Source: Aradus depressus (Eukaryota > Arthropoda > Insecta > Hemiptera > Aradidae). From it: 64,000 nt of DNA. Location: assembly GCA_963662175.1 (NCBI GenBank), contig OY759224.1, positions 8,854,550-8,918,549 on the forward strand. The letters run 5' to 3'. Both the position numbers and the translations under genes were made by a program. The notes beneath the pieces are model-generated. The model was not told the DNA's origin, made no database searches, and saw nothing but the letters and a program-made list of their open reading frames with translations. Below are positions 10,115 to 20,049 of this stretch, in pieces (within the stretch, counting starts at the first letter, position 1; every line of letters begins with the position of its first letter).

Positions 10115-11488
10115 GTGAAATTGTTTAAAAATTTCACTGATTTTCGGTCGGGGCACTCGTTGTCCAGTAGCAGAGAACTCATAAAAGATCTTGAAGGCAT
10201 GTCGATACCTGATGGAGCCATATTGGCCTCCTTTGACGTTATAAATCTGTTTCCCAGTGTCCCCCCTGATGAGATTAAAACTCTCATCAGGAATATTGTA
10301 TTTAAACAGAGAACAGATCAGATATATGGCATGGAACTCTGTGCACTCTTTGACGTTTGCCTCGACCAGAATTATTTTGCCTTCCAGGACCAATTCTTTA
10401 ACCAGGGGGGAGGTTTGGCCATGGGATCTCCTTTAAGCCCTTTATGCGCGGACATCTTTATGGACCATCTGGAAAGAACCAGTGTATTGAATGAACGGAA
10501 CCCCTTCTTCGATGATGTTTTCTACTGGAAGAGATACGTGGACGACATTTTTATAATATTTAATGGGCCACCTTCCAGATTAGAATCACTCCTGGACTAT
10601 TTAAACATGTGCCATCCTAGGATACAATTTACTTTGGAAATAGGAGGTGACAAATTAAACTTTTTAGATTTGACCTTGTACGTTACAGACAATACTATAT
10701 CATTTGACATTTACAGAAAACCTACTTCCACTGACACAGTTATACCTGCAGACTCTTCCCATCCTTATGGACACAAAATGGCGGCATTTCATTTTCTCAC
10801 CAACCGACTGCTTCATGTTCCTCTGACCAGCGATAATTTCGATAAGGAGAAACATTGCATAAAACATATCGCAGAAGTCAACGGATATGACGCGGGGTTG
10901 GTCGAGAGAATGATAAAGAAAAAAGTTAAGAATAAGCTTATGCCCCGAGGCCTGAAAAGGAATGAGGATGTATACAAGAATTGGTGTGTACTCCCTTACC
11001 TAGGGCCTGTGTCCGAGAGGATGGGTCGTACTATTACTAGGGACGGAGTCAGGGTGGCCTACAGAAATGACAACACTTTAAGGAATTGTTTCCCCAGTCT
11101 GAAGGACAGAGTACCTTTCAGGGACAAATCCGGTGTTTACAAACTGACATGTGGTGATTGTAATGCAACATATATTGGACAGACAGGAAGGAAATTACAC
11201 ATACGGACTAAGGAACATCTACGAAGAAGGGACTCCGAGTTCTTTATTCATTGTCAAAATGAGGGCCATAATGGTACCCATAGAGTGGCACTGTTGCACG
11301 AGGGTGCCAAGGGAAGACGTACAGATATCTTAGAAGGCTTGGAGATCCGACTTTCTTTATATGAGGATTCAAAAAGTCTTAACAAAAAAATGGAGGTTAA
11401 GAACTCCCTTCTGCTGCCTGACCTACCTGGTGTGAGAGATTGGTCCAAAACTAAGGGAAGTAGCTGTCCTGTGAAAGATGTATTGTAA
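10115..11488 (+). CDS. Penelope-like reverse transcriptase with GIY-YIG endonuclease, N-terminally truncated
   Basis: Partial protein of about 457 residues; the frame is in fact open from 10082 and lacks a genuine ATG start, so the listed start is only a GTG codon. Reverse transcriptase motif A is SFDV (residue 39), motif B is GGGLAMGSPLSPL (98-110), and the catalytic YVDD is at 141-144. A NFLDL segment follows. The C-terminal endonuclease has GVY (340), a CGDC pair typical of PLEs, YIG (353) and GRKLHIRTKEH with the expected arginine. The enzyme would nick target DNA and copy the element RNA in the nucleus. There is no internal stop or shift, so the insertion is fairly young or recently selected. 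Without the N-terminal fingers it should be inactive. Confidence 0.85.
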   Translation: MKLFKNFTDFRSGHSLSSSRELIKDLEGMSIPDGAILASFDVINLFPSVPPDEIKTLIRNIVFKQRTDQIYGMELCALFDVCLDQNYFAFQDQFFNQGGGLAMGSPLSPLCADIFMDHLERTSVLNERNPFFDDVFYWKRYVDDIFIIFNGPPSRLESLLDYLNMCHPRIQFTLEIGGDKLNFLDLTLYVTDNTISFDIYRKPTSTDTVIPADSSHPYGHKMAAFHFLTNRLLHVPLTSDNFDKEKHCIKHIAEVNGYDAGLVERMIKKKVKNKLMPRGLKRNEDVYKNWCVLPYLGPVSERMGRTITRDGVRVAYRNDNTLRNCFPSLKDRVPFRDKSGVYKLTCGDCNATYIGQTGRKLHIRTKEHLRRRDSEFFIHCQNEGHNGTHRVALLHEGAKGRRTDILEGLEIRLSLYEDSKSLNKKMEVKNSLLLPDLPGVRDWSKTKGSSCPVKDVL

Positions 11489-11849
11489 TATGGTTTTTAT
11501 AATGATATTTATTGTGAATTCAAGTCTGTGATTATATTTTTAACAATGTATTTATTTATGTATTTATTTTTTATAGTTTATGACAACAAATAATTTCTTT
11601 GGCTGTATGATGAAAAAATGTTTATATTATGTACAGACTTAATGTATTTATTGGAATGAATGGTTTTTACATGTTGTGAGTGAGTGAACCTAGCTACCCC
11701 CACCCCTTAGAGCTATGCCAGTTATCTTCCAACCGCTGTGCTGTGTGGGTGGGTAAGTTAATTTTATAATTTTACTCTGTACCCTGATGCCTTAAGGAAT
11801 TATTTATACTTTTTATTATTTGTATATTTTGTTATTCTATGATAGATGA

Positions 11850-11891
11850 ACCACTGATGATGACGCTGTTGCGTCGAAAACCGGTTCTGGT
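11850..11891 (+). ncRNA. Hammerhead-like ribozyme motif of the PLE
   Basis: Reads ACCA (stem I), CTGATGA, extra T, GACGC-TGTT-GCGTC (stem II), GAAA, then AACCGGTT (self-complementary stem III with no loop), C as the cleavage-site base, and TGGT (stem I partner). All three helices can form. It differs from the textbook fold in the extra T before stem II and in the loopless stem III, which would favour a dimer. Lies about 360 bp downstream of the reverse transcriptase stop. PLE hammerheads are documented; activity here is inferred. Confidence 0.65.
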
Positions 11892-12049
11892 ATAAAATAA
11901 AACAGTGGGAAGACAACGTCTTTTATTTCTATTAGAAATCTCGTCCCACAACATCTTACTATCACATATAAAAGGTAAACAATTGCTTTGTTTATATTTA
12001 TTTTCAGAGCAGTTTAAATTTAAAAAAAACATTATATTTCGGAAGGACG

Positions 12050-12125
12050 AGTGCCTAAGGGTCTCGGCTGGGTTTCGAACCTGTGATCTTGAGCTCTATA
12101 GTCAAGCATGCTACCTATTGTCCCA
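12050..12125 (-). mobile_element. tRNA-derived SINE, head fragment
   Basis: GGTTTCGAACCTGTGATCTT (box B on the minus strand) and CAAGCATGCTACC match the SINE head. Body and tail are absent. Confidence 0.55.
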
Positions 12126-12129
12126 GTGT

Positions 12130-12890
12130 TGATATGGCGACTATCTCATAGAGTTAGTATATTTTGCATAGGCAGTGAAGCGAAGACAAGCAGTGAGTTA
12201 GCTGGGCCTCTGGTTGGGGAGATTTGGAGCGGAACGTCTACACACACTCTCCTACTCAGACACAGCAAATATTCCCTTCAAAATCATGTATCGGCAATCC
12301 ATCCAAAACCTTCACATCAGATGTAAAAACTTTTCTTTTTTTTTTCTTGTTCTTGTTTTTACTTATAAAGATGCAACTGTTGCTGGGTGCAACAACCAGC
12401 ATCTATGATGATGCATATAGACATTATGGCGTGAATGACGTGTGGGAGGAAGGCCACCCAGTGGTAGGTCTGGAGAATCAGCTACCCTATCGGTTAGAAT
12501 ACTTACAAACACCACCCTCATTATCGAATAGCGCCTACGCCCAGAATTTTCGCGTCTAATTGATTTAAAGCTACGAAATTGTGAATCGAATAAATTTAAC
12601 CCTGTGGCCGCTCTGAATACATTAATTTAGGAAAATAGTAAATATGAAAATTGATTCACAAAATGAATAATGAATGAATTCTCATTAACAACCCTTTTTT
12701 AACTGACATTTCTAATGTTTCTGGGATATCCGTTTATAAATTGGTTTTATTATTATTATTTTTTCTTGGAAATTAATCTCCGTTGAGTTAGATGTGCAAA
12801 TATCACATCGATATCAAAATGAACACATTCATATTATATAAATTATATATTTCGGGAAGAATATTTAATTATATTGACAAATTATTACAA
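12130..12890. other. Unassigned sequence
   Basis: No recognisable gene; short frames at 12214-12559 overlap each other in two phases and show no domain. Confidence 0.35.
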
Positions 12891-12896
12891 AATGAA

Positions 12897-13020
12897 ATAT
12901 GTGATTTGGTCATAACAGGACATTCTTATACCAATCACATTTGTACAGATCCCACCCCTTCCTCCTCTCAAATTCATTTCATACTGGCAATACTGGGTAG
13001 TATAATATTTTCTCATTGTT
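12897..13020 (+). repeat. Family D MITE, left arm
   Basis: ATGTGATTTGGTCATAACAG, CTTATACCAATC and CATACTGGCAATACTG match the arm at 462-555. Confidence 0.55.
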
Positions 13021-13129
13021 CAAAAATAATAAAATAATCATATGCAAAAAAGTATTTCATATTCAAAAACATTCTTTGATTGATAAATTTCATTTTTCTT
13101 TTTGACAGAGTTCCTCCACACCCCTCACC

Positions 13130-13600
13130 CCTAGAACCTCCCCCAGAGGTAACCATTGACTGTAATACTTAAGTTGACTTTACATGAGCAGTAAAAATGC
13201 AAAGCGCAGCAGCAGCAAATGCACGCTGTGGTTTCTGTTCTTTTAGAATTAAATTACTCACATCCAATAGCGTGCATTTGCTGCTGCTGCGCTTTCCATT
13301 TTTACTGCGCATGTAAAATCAGCTTTAAGAGTATAAAGTATAACATAAATAATATTTTGAGCGAGGGAATGAAATGATCGAATTCATGTATATTAAAATA
13401 AATGTAATATGACTTGTGGACATGTACATTTATGTAACAGGTGATTGCTGATTTAGGAATCAGACGCACGGGAAATTTGAAGATCCTATTGGTAACTTGC
13501 AAGCAAAACATTTCAAATTTATTTTTAATAAAAACAATTTTTTCAGTTTATTTAATTTTTATCTTGGTTTTTTGCTCTAGCCAGGGGGGGCACGTGTTTA
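13130..13600 (+). mobile_element. Family C non-autonomous element with internal hairpin
   Basis: Holds an imperfect palindrome: GCAAAGCGCAGCAGCAGCAA at about 13199 and its reverse complement near 13272, about 55 bp apart. The same unit is at 57722-58035 and, reversed, at 60752-61352. At the outer end of those copies stands GGGGCGTAGCCAGGA, which resembles hAT termini. I infer a hAT-type MITE. An out-of-phase 70-codon frame has no domain. Confidence 0.55.
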
Positions 13601-13659
13601 TTCGAGGGGGCACAAATGTTTATTCGAAAAGTTTTTTTATTAAGTCATTAAAATAAGAG

Positions 13660-14235
13660 CTTTCTTGTAAAATGTACTTATATACTTAATGTAAAGTGAT
13701 CCTAATTTTCGTCTGATTACGAACGAGGTGATATCTTCCACCGTCACTGTATTTTACTTCAAGGACCAAGAACAAACAAGAACTTCGGTCTTGGTTCGGT
13801 TTTCCTTCCGAATTCCCATTTCTTTAAGTGAACTCATGCGACATTATTGTCTACAAGTTTCATCTAGAATCCAACGGCAAATTTAAACTTCACCCACTTA
13901 GTTTCAACAATTTCCGTTGGAGTGCTCTGAAGAAAAAGAAAGACTTAATACCGGATTAAATACTCAGTCACGGCTTTAGAGGGGAAAATTACTTTCTTCT
14001 GATTTGATGGCTGAATGCACATCTTTTCAAAAGCAGTCAAGCGCATTTTCAAAATGCCAACGAGAAACCTTTTACAGGAATTGAAGATAATTATGCAGAA
14101 ACTTACGAAACTCTCTGGTGGTATATTTCAAATAAAACAGCCATTTAAAAGCGCTTTCTATAAATTACATTCGCGAATTGTTTATAAGACAAAAGTGTGA
14201 CTGTCCTGTTATACCTTAAAGTTTTCAATTTCATT
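13660..14235. other. Unassigned sequence
   Basis: No gene or repeat recognised; a basic 61-codon frame at 14015-14200 shows no known motif. Confidence 0.35.
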
Positions 14236-14239
14236 ACTT

Positions 14240-14470
14240 TCTTTATATCTTTAGGTATAAAAAAGTATTGTAATCGTGCAAAAATCCGCGATCGAGTTTT
14301 TAAAGAATTTCAAGGGAAATTTGTAACTACTCAAACACAGAAACGTTTAAAGCAATGAACTTTGTAATGAAGATGTCACAAATGCTATTTTCGGCAAAAT
14401 CAGAAAAAAATTAAGACCACTTTACTTAAACAAAAGCACACTTTAAATTAAGATTTTTTGAAGGTTTGGT
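14240..14470 (+). repeat. Dispersed repeat family E, fragment
   Basis: TTGTAATCGTGCAAAAATCC, GAATGAAGATG-type blocks and AAGACCACTTTAC align with the copy at 2630-2900. Confidence 0.55.
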
Positions 14471-14529
14471 AGATACGACCAGATAGCCCAAAAAATGAAC
14501 AATACATTTCGGTTATAAGAGTTTTTTGT

Positions 14530-15065
14530 GATAAGCCCATAACCTAATTCCCCCTTCCCTTCGGCCGATTTGACTGAAAATGGGGTTCCTGATCGGTTGA
14601 TATTTATGTAATGGTTACTTTAATTTTCATATTTATTTATTTCATTTTTTCCCCTCTTGTTATTTTGTATTATGAAAAAATTCTTTATTTTTATGATCAT
14701 TATTATTTTCTTAAGTATTATAGTAGTTTTGCCAATATGCACGAAACATCGGCCAGGAGGAGAAAAATAAAAAAAATTATTATAGCATTATTATTACTAC
14801 TATTTTAATGTTTCAACCTCCAGATTCCAAATGTGAAAAAAAATGTCTGTCTAAATGTGTTTGTGAGTGTCTTTGAACACGATAACTCCCGATAGAATGA
14901 ATGTATCGACACGAAATTTTATATGTGAATCCAGAAGCTTCTAACATCAACACCTACTGCTTCTCAATCAAATCGACCAAAGAAAAAGGGGAGATTTGGG
15001 GAAAGGCATAACTCAAAAACTGTAATAACTGCTTTTATGATGAATGTGTGGCGCCATCCACATGT
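14530..15065. repeat. Dispersed repeat family B, fragments
   Basis: Reverse piece near 14535 (CCTTCGGCCGATTTGACTGA) and forward piece from 14820 (GAACACGATAACTCCCGATA, GAATGAATGTATCGACACGA). AT-rich sequence of about 200 bp lies between. Confidence 0.55.
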
Positions 15066-15237
15066 TTTATTTATTTGTTTTATTATTTTTAATTAATTAA
15101 ATCGATATAATTTATTTATTTTTATTTTTTCTCCTCTTGGTCTGATGTCCCGTGCTTATTGGCCATAAAAAATCATTTATTTCTTAGTAATTTAAAAAAT
15201 ATATGTTATAATACAGACAATCAGTATATACACATGT

Positions 15238-15593
15238 TAGGTTAGGTTTTATGACTCATGCCCGGGTTTTAACTATGAAATCATATCGCCTACTACCAGA
15301 GCGCTCTTTCGTCATTCTGGTAGGCATGAGCCCGACTCTACTGTGGGGTAAATTTTGCCTACCCTAAATTTTTATTCACCTAGGGCAGGGGTCTTTAATG
15401 AGTACCTGACATCGTACAGGCTCGGGACCATCGCTTAATGTCCCATCCGAATGACGGCGTGCTTAAGTTTATTTTACCTCCCAAATAAAATAAACTAAAA
15501 GCCTCGGCCGGGTTTCGAACCCATGTTCTTGAGCTCAGAAGGCAAGCACGCATACCACTGAGCTACCGCCCCCCCCCCCCCCCCCCCCCCCCC
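15238..15593 (-). mobile_element. tRNA-derived SINE, full length, with poly(C) in its head
   Basis: All SINE blocks are present in minus orientation, including box B (GGTTTCGAACCCATG). The head GGCGCC has been replaced by a run of about 26 C (15568-15593). TATATACACATGTT on the left and TATATACATGTT on the right look like a target duplication with a 2-bp indel. Confidence 0.8.
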
Positions 15594-15639
15594 TATATAC
15601 ATGTTGATAGTGAGATGGTTCTCGTTAATAAAAAATATT

Positions 15640-15980
15640 TTAAAAACTCAAAAACCGCCCCCCACAAATGTTTTGACAGAAAATTTCATATATAAATTCA
15701 AAAGCTCGTAAGGACGACACTTATTAATTTTCAGCGATATCAGCTGAAGAAAAGAGGGAATCAGGGGTAAGGGACTCAATTCGAAAACCCAGTAGTAGTT
15801 TTAAAAAGGGAGCAAAAATTTAATTGATTAATTCGTTCTGGGGAAGTACCTGTATGTGATTAAGACAACGACTTTTTTCCCATTTTTGGAATCAGGGGAT
15901 TTCAAAACATAAAATTCCATTGAAACTGAGTAATTTCAGATCATTTACATAACTTCCCCTATACTTCATAAAAATGAGAA
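15640..15980. repeat. Dispersed repeat family B, rearranged copy
   Basis: Forward blocks (TCTGGGGAAGTACCTG) and a reverse end (CATTTACATAACTTCCCCTA near 15945) lie together, so the copy is rearranged or two copies abut. Confidence 0.5.
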
Positions 15981-16169
15981 TCTAAACAGTTTAAGTATTT
16001 TAGTATTTGAGGATAAAATCAATACAATGGTATAGACTGTCCTATCGGGTAGGTTCGTTCAAGTAGCCTTTTGATATCGGATATCAATCGTGTGGAGCCA
16101 AGACTCTCCATTACATTTGGTACAGATACGACTGATATCGGCTCAATGTCAGTTTATTTCAATAAAATA

Positions 16170-16262
16170 TATATGATGTGGCCATTACACAACTTCCTTA
16201 TACCGAACACTTTTTTACAGATCAATCTCCTCCCCCCTCTTCTCTCTCCATTTATGGGGCCC
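16170..16262 (+). repeat. Family D MITE, left arm
   Basis: GATGTGGCCATTACACAACT and CTTATACCGAACAC match the family-D arm; right arm not seen. Confidence 0.5.
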
Positions 16263-16555
16263 CATAACTTTGTTCATATAATAAAGAGAGATTCACTGTT
16301 TCGGGAGGACTTTGCACAAAACAATAGAACGTATGAAAAATAGGTTTCAGGACGCGTTTTTGCCTGCAAAAAATCTTTTTCATATAGAATATGCCTCCTT
16401 TATTTATTTGAAGACATTTTAGGTCATGCATATTGCACATAGACCACGAAGTGTTTATACCAGAGTTGTGAAAATTTTCAAATTCAAAATCATAAAAATC
16501 GATCAACCAATTATAAATCATTCCCTTAAAAATTTTTATTCTACATAGCCTATAT

Positions 16556-17100
16556 CTGTCGTCACAGGGAATAAATTGGTAAGTCTAAATTCGTTACTTT
16601 TTAGGGCAGCACTTTTTACTTTTGCATTAATCGTGTAAATCCAGTTTTTGGAATAAATAAATTAGGTTTGCATGAATTATTAAAATCTTCTAAATCTATA
16701 GGAGTGAATGATAATGAATGTTGTTAATCCTTTCTTGGATTTTTCCTTAGTTACCTATCACTTACCTAATTATTGACCATATTTTTTGAAATACTCGTGA
16801 ATGATGCCTATCTAAAGTTGATTTAACCGAAAACTTGGAATAGTCTGCCGTAGTGAATAAATGGTTAAATGCAGTTATCTTGTGAATGATTCCTCAAAGA
16901 AGTAGATTTAATTGATTTCACCAAGAACATACACAATTTTACGATATATCAAGAAACCCACATCTTTATAATTCCGAAAGTATTAGAGTTCTGAGCTCTC
17001 AGCTTCTTCACAGTGCGCAGATGGCTTGGGAGATGATCACAGTACACTTAACTCATTTTGGCCATTTTACGATTTAACAACTTATTCCCTATGACCATAG
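16556..17100 (+). mobile_element. MITE family F, copy 1
   Basis: A 545-bp unit whose ends are inverted: ACAGGGAATAAATTGGTAAG at the left, and the complement of ATAGGGAATAAGTTGTTAAA at the right. The whole unit reappears inverted at 29216-29785. ATAT flanks both sides. No coding capacity, so a non-autonomous DNA transposon; the superfamily is not recognised. Confidence 0.7.
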
Positions 17101-17109
17101 ATATGTTCA

Positions 17110-17450
17110 GCCATATTCCCGTGAATACAAATAGACGAATACATTTTAATAATAAATAAATTTTAAAACCTTTTCTTCTCTAAGACTTCTGTATATAACA
17201 TGAAATGGATTTCTGATCAAACAAAAAATCTGTCTATGTACAGACATTACTTTAATTTTATATACGAAGATTAACAAGACAGAACTGGAATGATCTCTCC
17301 TATAATATAAGTATAGATTTTACCAGATATTTTTGTTTTTAAACATCTATACATAAATTTATTTGTTTTATTCATCTAATTTATTCAATACTTTATTACC
17401 ACAATATTTTATGGATTTTAACGAATAGAACTTTATATCTGTTTCTTTGT
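17110..17450. other. Unassigned AT-rich sequence
   Basis: Nothing recognised. Confidence 0.35.
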
Positions 17451-17615
17451 TGCTAAATGATGGTTTTTTTGTAGACGGCCTGATGATGAGGACAACCTCA
17501 AAAGCCGGCTAGCAAAAATTAATAAAATCTATGAGAGGTCAGATTATATTTTATTTGACAACCTGTGTAATAATCACTTCACACTACATCAGCCATCTTC
17601 ATAATAACATATTTC
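17450..17615 (+). mobile_element. PLE-like terminal fragment, copy 1
   Basis: About 150 bp shared with 37590-37750, from TTTTGTAGAC through GAGAGGTCA, TTATTTGACAACCTGTG and CACTACATCAGCCATCTTCA. It carries a hammerhead-like core at 17478-17513, as in other PLE ends here. No coding part attached. Confidence 0.5.
17478..17513 (+). ncRNA. Hammerhead-like ribozyme motif
   Basis: CTGATGA-T-GAGG-ACAA-CCTC, then AAAA in place of GAAA (one core change), then AGCCGGCT as self-complementary stem III. The loss of the G at the GAAA core probably kills this copy; the sister copy at 37621 keeps GAAA. Confidence 0.5.
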
Positions 17616-17619
17616 ATTT

Positions 17620-18100
17620 AGTAATAAATTGAATTTATTCAACCGAATCCTCCCCTCTTCAGGATACGCCAGTGCACAAACGATCAAGAAGGCAGAGCTC
17701 ATTGAGTTTAATTAAGAGTACAAGGAGGGTGTGTTGCGGGCCTCACGTCCTTGTCTTCTGCAGGGGCTGTGCACTGTGTTTTCTTTATCCCCAAGCCCAG
17801 CTCCTTAACAACCCCCCTTTCGTCTAATTTAATAATGGATACCCCCTCTCTCTTCCAGAGGCTTTACCTTCCCCCGGAATTATTCATTCCAGTTAAATCT
17901 TCCGTCCGGACTTATAAAGCTGAAGGCACAGCTTTTCAAAAGTATTTATCAAGAATTCCACAGCTTTAAACGTTAAGGAATCCTTCGTCCTTTTACCTTC
18001 TGAGAGTTTAAATTAAAAAAAATAAATAAAATAAATATTAATTTAAAAACATTAGAATGAGTACCCTAGGGGCTCTTTATTGATAATTTATGCTATGCGC
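17620..18100. other. Unassigned sequence, possibly single-copy
   Basis: Less AT-rich than its surroundings and not repeated elsewhere in the window. A 72-codon frame (17751-17969) starts with a non-ATG codon and has no known domain. Confidence 0.3.
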
Positions 18101-18124
18101 CTTCCGCTTTTCAAGATCTTTTAC

Positions 18125-18590
18125 TTCCCCCACCTATACGAGGTAAAGGAGAAGTTATGTAATCAGATGTTATGATTGCAAAAAAAAAAAAAAAATTCGT
18201 CGTTGAATCACCGGCAATGTAATTCTCATACTAAATTTTGTGTCGATAAATTTATTACATCGGCATGTTATATGGGTTTTGTGATTTGATCCCCTTCTGA
18301 TCCCCCCGTATCTTCTGCCGATTCCGCTGAAAATTAATAATATTGTCCTTATAGGGTTTTGAATTCAATTATAAAATTTTGGGTCGATACGTTCATTCTA
18401 TCAGCAGTTATTAGAGTTTTTATGTTAACGATTCATCCTAATCCCCCCGTCCCTTTTGCCGACTTGGGTGAAAAAAGGATAGGTGTCGTCCTTAGAAAGT
18501 TTCGATCATACATATAAAATTTCATGATGATACATCCATTTTATTAGGAGTTATCGTGTTTACAGACACACACAGACAGACTTTTTTTTT
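18125..18590 (-). repeat. Dispersed repeat family B, long copy
   Basis: From AAGGAGAAGTTATGTAATC through GATTCCGCTGAAAATTAATA and CCGACTTGGGTGAAAA to ACACACACAGACAGACTTTT. One of the longest copies; no frame with a domain. Confidence 0.6.
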
Positions 18591-18775
18591 CATATTAAAT
18601 ATTACACATTTTGTAATTTTCGCAGGTATAGTTTTTGAGATATATACCGAAAACAATCTTAAAATGTAGTTTTGAAATCCATATTTTTAGACGTTTCCTT
18701 AATTTACCCAAAAACAGTTAGTCCTGAGGTAGGATCAATAGGAAGAATGTAAACTTAATGTCTTTACGGAATATA
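18590..18775 (-). repeat. Dispersed repeat family E, fragment
   Basis: TTTTCGCAGGTATAGTTTTTG, AACAATCTTAAAATGTAG and AAAAACAGTTAGTCC align with 3360-3470 and 47090-47230. Confidence 0.5.
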
Positions 18776-18780
18776 TCTAG

Positions 18781-18938
18781 GTTAGGTTAGGTTTTATGAC
18801 TCATGCCCGGGCTTTAACAACGAGCTCATATCGCCTATTACCAGAGCGCTCTTTCGTCACTCTGGTGGACATGAGCCCGACTCTACTGTGGGAGTCCTAA
18901 ATTTTGCCTACCCTAAATTTTTATTCACCTAGGACAGG
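18781..18938 (-). mobile_element. tRNA-derived SINE, 3' part
   Basis: The tail-proximal part of one SINE, cut off at CCTAGGACAGGAG where a second SINE tail begins (TTAGGTTTTAGG). This is a tandem or nested SINE pair. Confidence 0.75.
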
Positions 18939-19093
18939 AGTTAGGTTTTAGGTTTTATGACTCATGCCCGGGCTTTAGCTACGAGGTCATATCGCCTACT
19001 ACCAGAGCGCTGCTTCGTCACTCTGGTGGACATGAGCTAGGGCAGGGGTCTTTAACGAGTGCCTGACATCGTACAGGCTCAGGACCATCGCTT
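18939..19093 (-). mobile_element. tRNA-derived SINE, runs into the assembly gap
   Basis: Second SINE in the same orientation, with an internal deletion (GGACATGAGC joined to TAGGGCAGGGG). It ends at CATCGCTT, immediately before the N run, so its head is not sequenced. Confidence 0.75.
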
Positions 19094-19293
19094 NNNNNNN
19101 NNNNNNNNNNNNNNNNNNNNNNNNNNNNNNNNNNNNNNNNNNNNNNNNNNNNNNNNNNNNNNNNNNNNNNNNNNNNNNNNNNNNNNNNNNNNNNNNNNNN
19201 NNNNNNNNNNNNNNNNNNNNNNNNNNNNNNNNNNNNNNNNNNNNNNNNNNNNNNNNNNNNNNNNNNNNNNNNNNNNNNNNNNNNNNNNNNNNN
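19094..19293. other. Assembly gap of 200 N
   Basis: Exactly 200 unknown bases. Two long frames predicted across it are artefacts of translating N. Confidence 1.
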
Positions 19294-19594
19294 AGCGACC
19301 CTTCAAATACATCTCAGGTCAAAGGGTGCTATTAAAACTTGGGAGTCCCCCGGCTGTACCGTTAGCTAACTCATGAAATATTTCTTAACAAAACCTAGTT
19401 CTAAATTTACATAAAACAATGTCACTAGACTAATACGGGAAAAATAACAAATAAATAAGTACAAATACAAGTAAATAATAAAAAATAGAAATAAAATTAA
19501 TAACAATGTTAAGATTTAGATAACTTGAAACATATATGTGGAACCAAATATTAATAACAGATAATACAAACATATATGTGGAAACAGAACTGGT

Positions 19595-19873
19595 TTAGGG
19601 TGTTAACAAAGGGGAATAGTTGAAATAAATTTGGTCATTCATACAAATGTTCCTTTTGTTAGCTTTATTTATTTCTAATTGTTCTAAGCTATTAAGTAGC
19701 CTGCTTTTTGGGCAATAATGGAGATATTTGATGCCTGTAGATGGGTCGAAAGTGTGGCTATTGTCAATTATGTGGGTCGCGAATGTAGAACGGTTTCCTC
19801 GGTTCTTTATTTCGGCCGTGTGTTCTTTAATTCTTTCCTTAAAACGACGTCCTGTCTGTCCAATGTATAATTG
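19595..19873 (-). pseudogene. Penelope-like GIY-YIG endonuclease fragment
   Basis: The minus strand reads QLYIGQTGRRFKERIKEH, then HIIDNSHTFDP and ends ...NYSPLLTP-stop. This is the second half of a PLE endonuclease, with the YIG tyrosine, the GR.F..R and EH residues. The first half and the reverse transcriptase are absent: at 19874 the text changes to an inverted piece of the element's terminal sequence. The protein differs clearly from that at 10115-11488, so it is another PLE family. Confidence 0.8.
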
Positions 19874-19983
19874 AGTGGAATAGACTTTAGTGGAATAGAC
19901 AATATTTCAAAAATAAGTTTGTTTTATTTATTTATTACAAGTTTCCACAATATGTCCGCGTTTCTCAACTTAGAAGTATTAAA
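19874..19983. mobile_element. PLE terminal sequence joined to the endonuclease fragment
   Basis: TTTAGTGGAATAGACAATAT, GTTTCCACAATATGTCCGCG and CTCAACTTAGAAG match 38358-38456, the arm of a ribozyme-bearing inverted PLE unit. A duplicated TAGTGGAATAGAC marks the join with the truncated coding part. Confidence 0.65.
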
Positions 19984-20004
19984 TAATTTTGAGAGTGATC
20001 TGTA

Positions 20005-20048
20005 AGCGTGGTTGGTATAAGAAAGTCTTGTAATGGCCACATCACAAT
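20005..20048 (-). repeat. Family D MITE, arm fragment
   Basis: GGTTGGTATAAGAAAGTC and AATGGCCACATCAC are the reverse complement of the family-D arm. Confidence 0.5.
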
Positions 20049-20049
20049 T

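Larger units (their letters stand above)
10082..11967 (+). mobile_element. Penelope-like element, 5'-truncated
   Basis: An open frame joining reverse transcriptase to a GIY-YIG endonuclease is the defining layout of endonuclease-positive Penelope-like elements. The first in-frame stop lies at 10079-10081, exactly where the direct repeat ATAAAAGGTAA (10071-10081) ends. The same 11 bases return at 11968-11978, so I set the element between them. The 5' part (fingers of the reverse transcriptase) is missing, as usual for truncated insertions. A second copy of the 3' part is at 56146-57190. Confidence 0.8.

Noticed and set aside
17478..17513. SECIS element (ATGA ... AA ... GA-like core)
   Set aside because: No selenoprotein frame upstream, and the CUGANGA/GAAA pattern with self-complementary stem III fits a hammerhead better.
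19059..19376. Frames of 77 and 105 codons across the gap
   Set aside because: Translated through 200 N; not evidence of coding.
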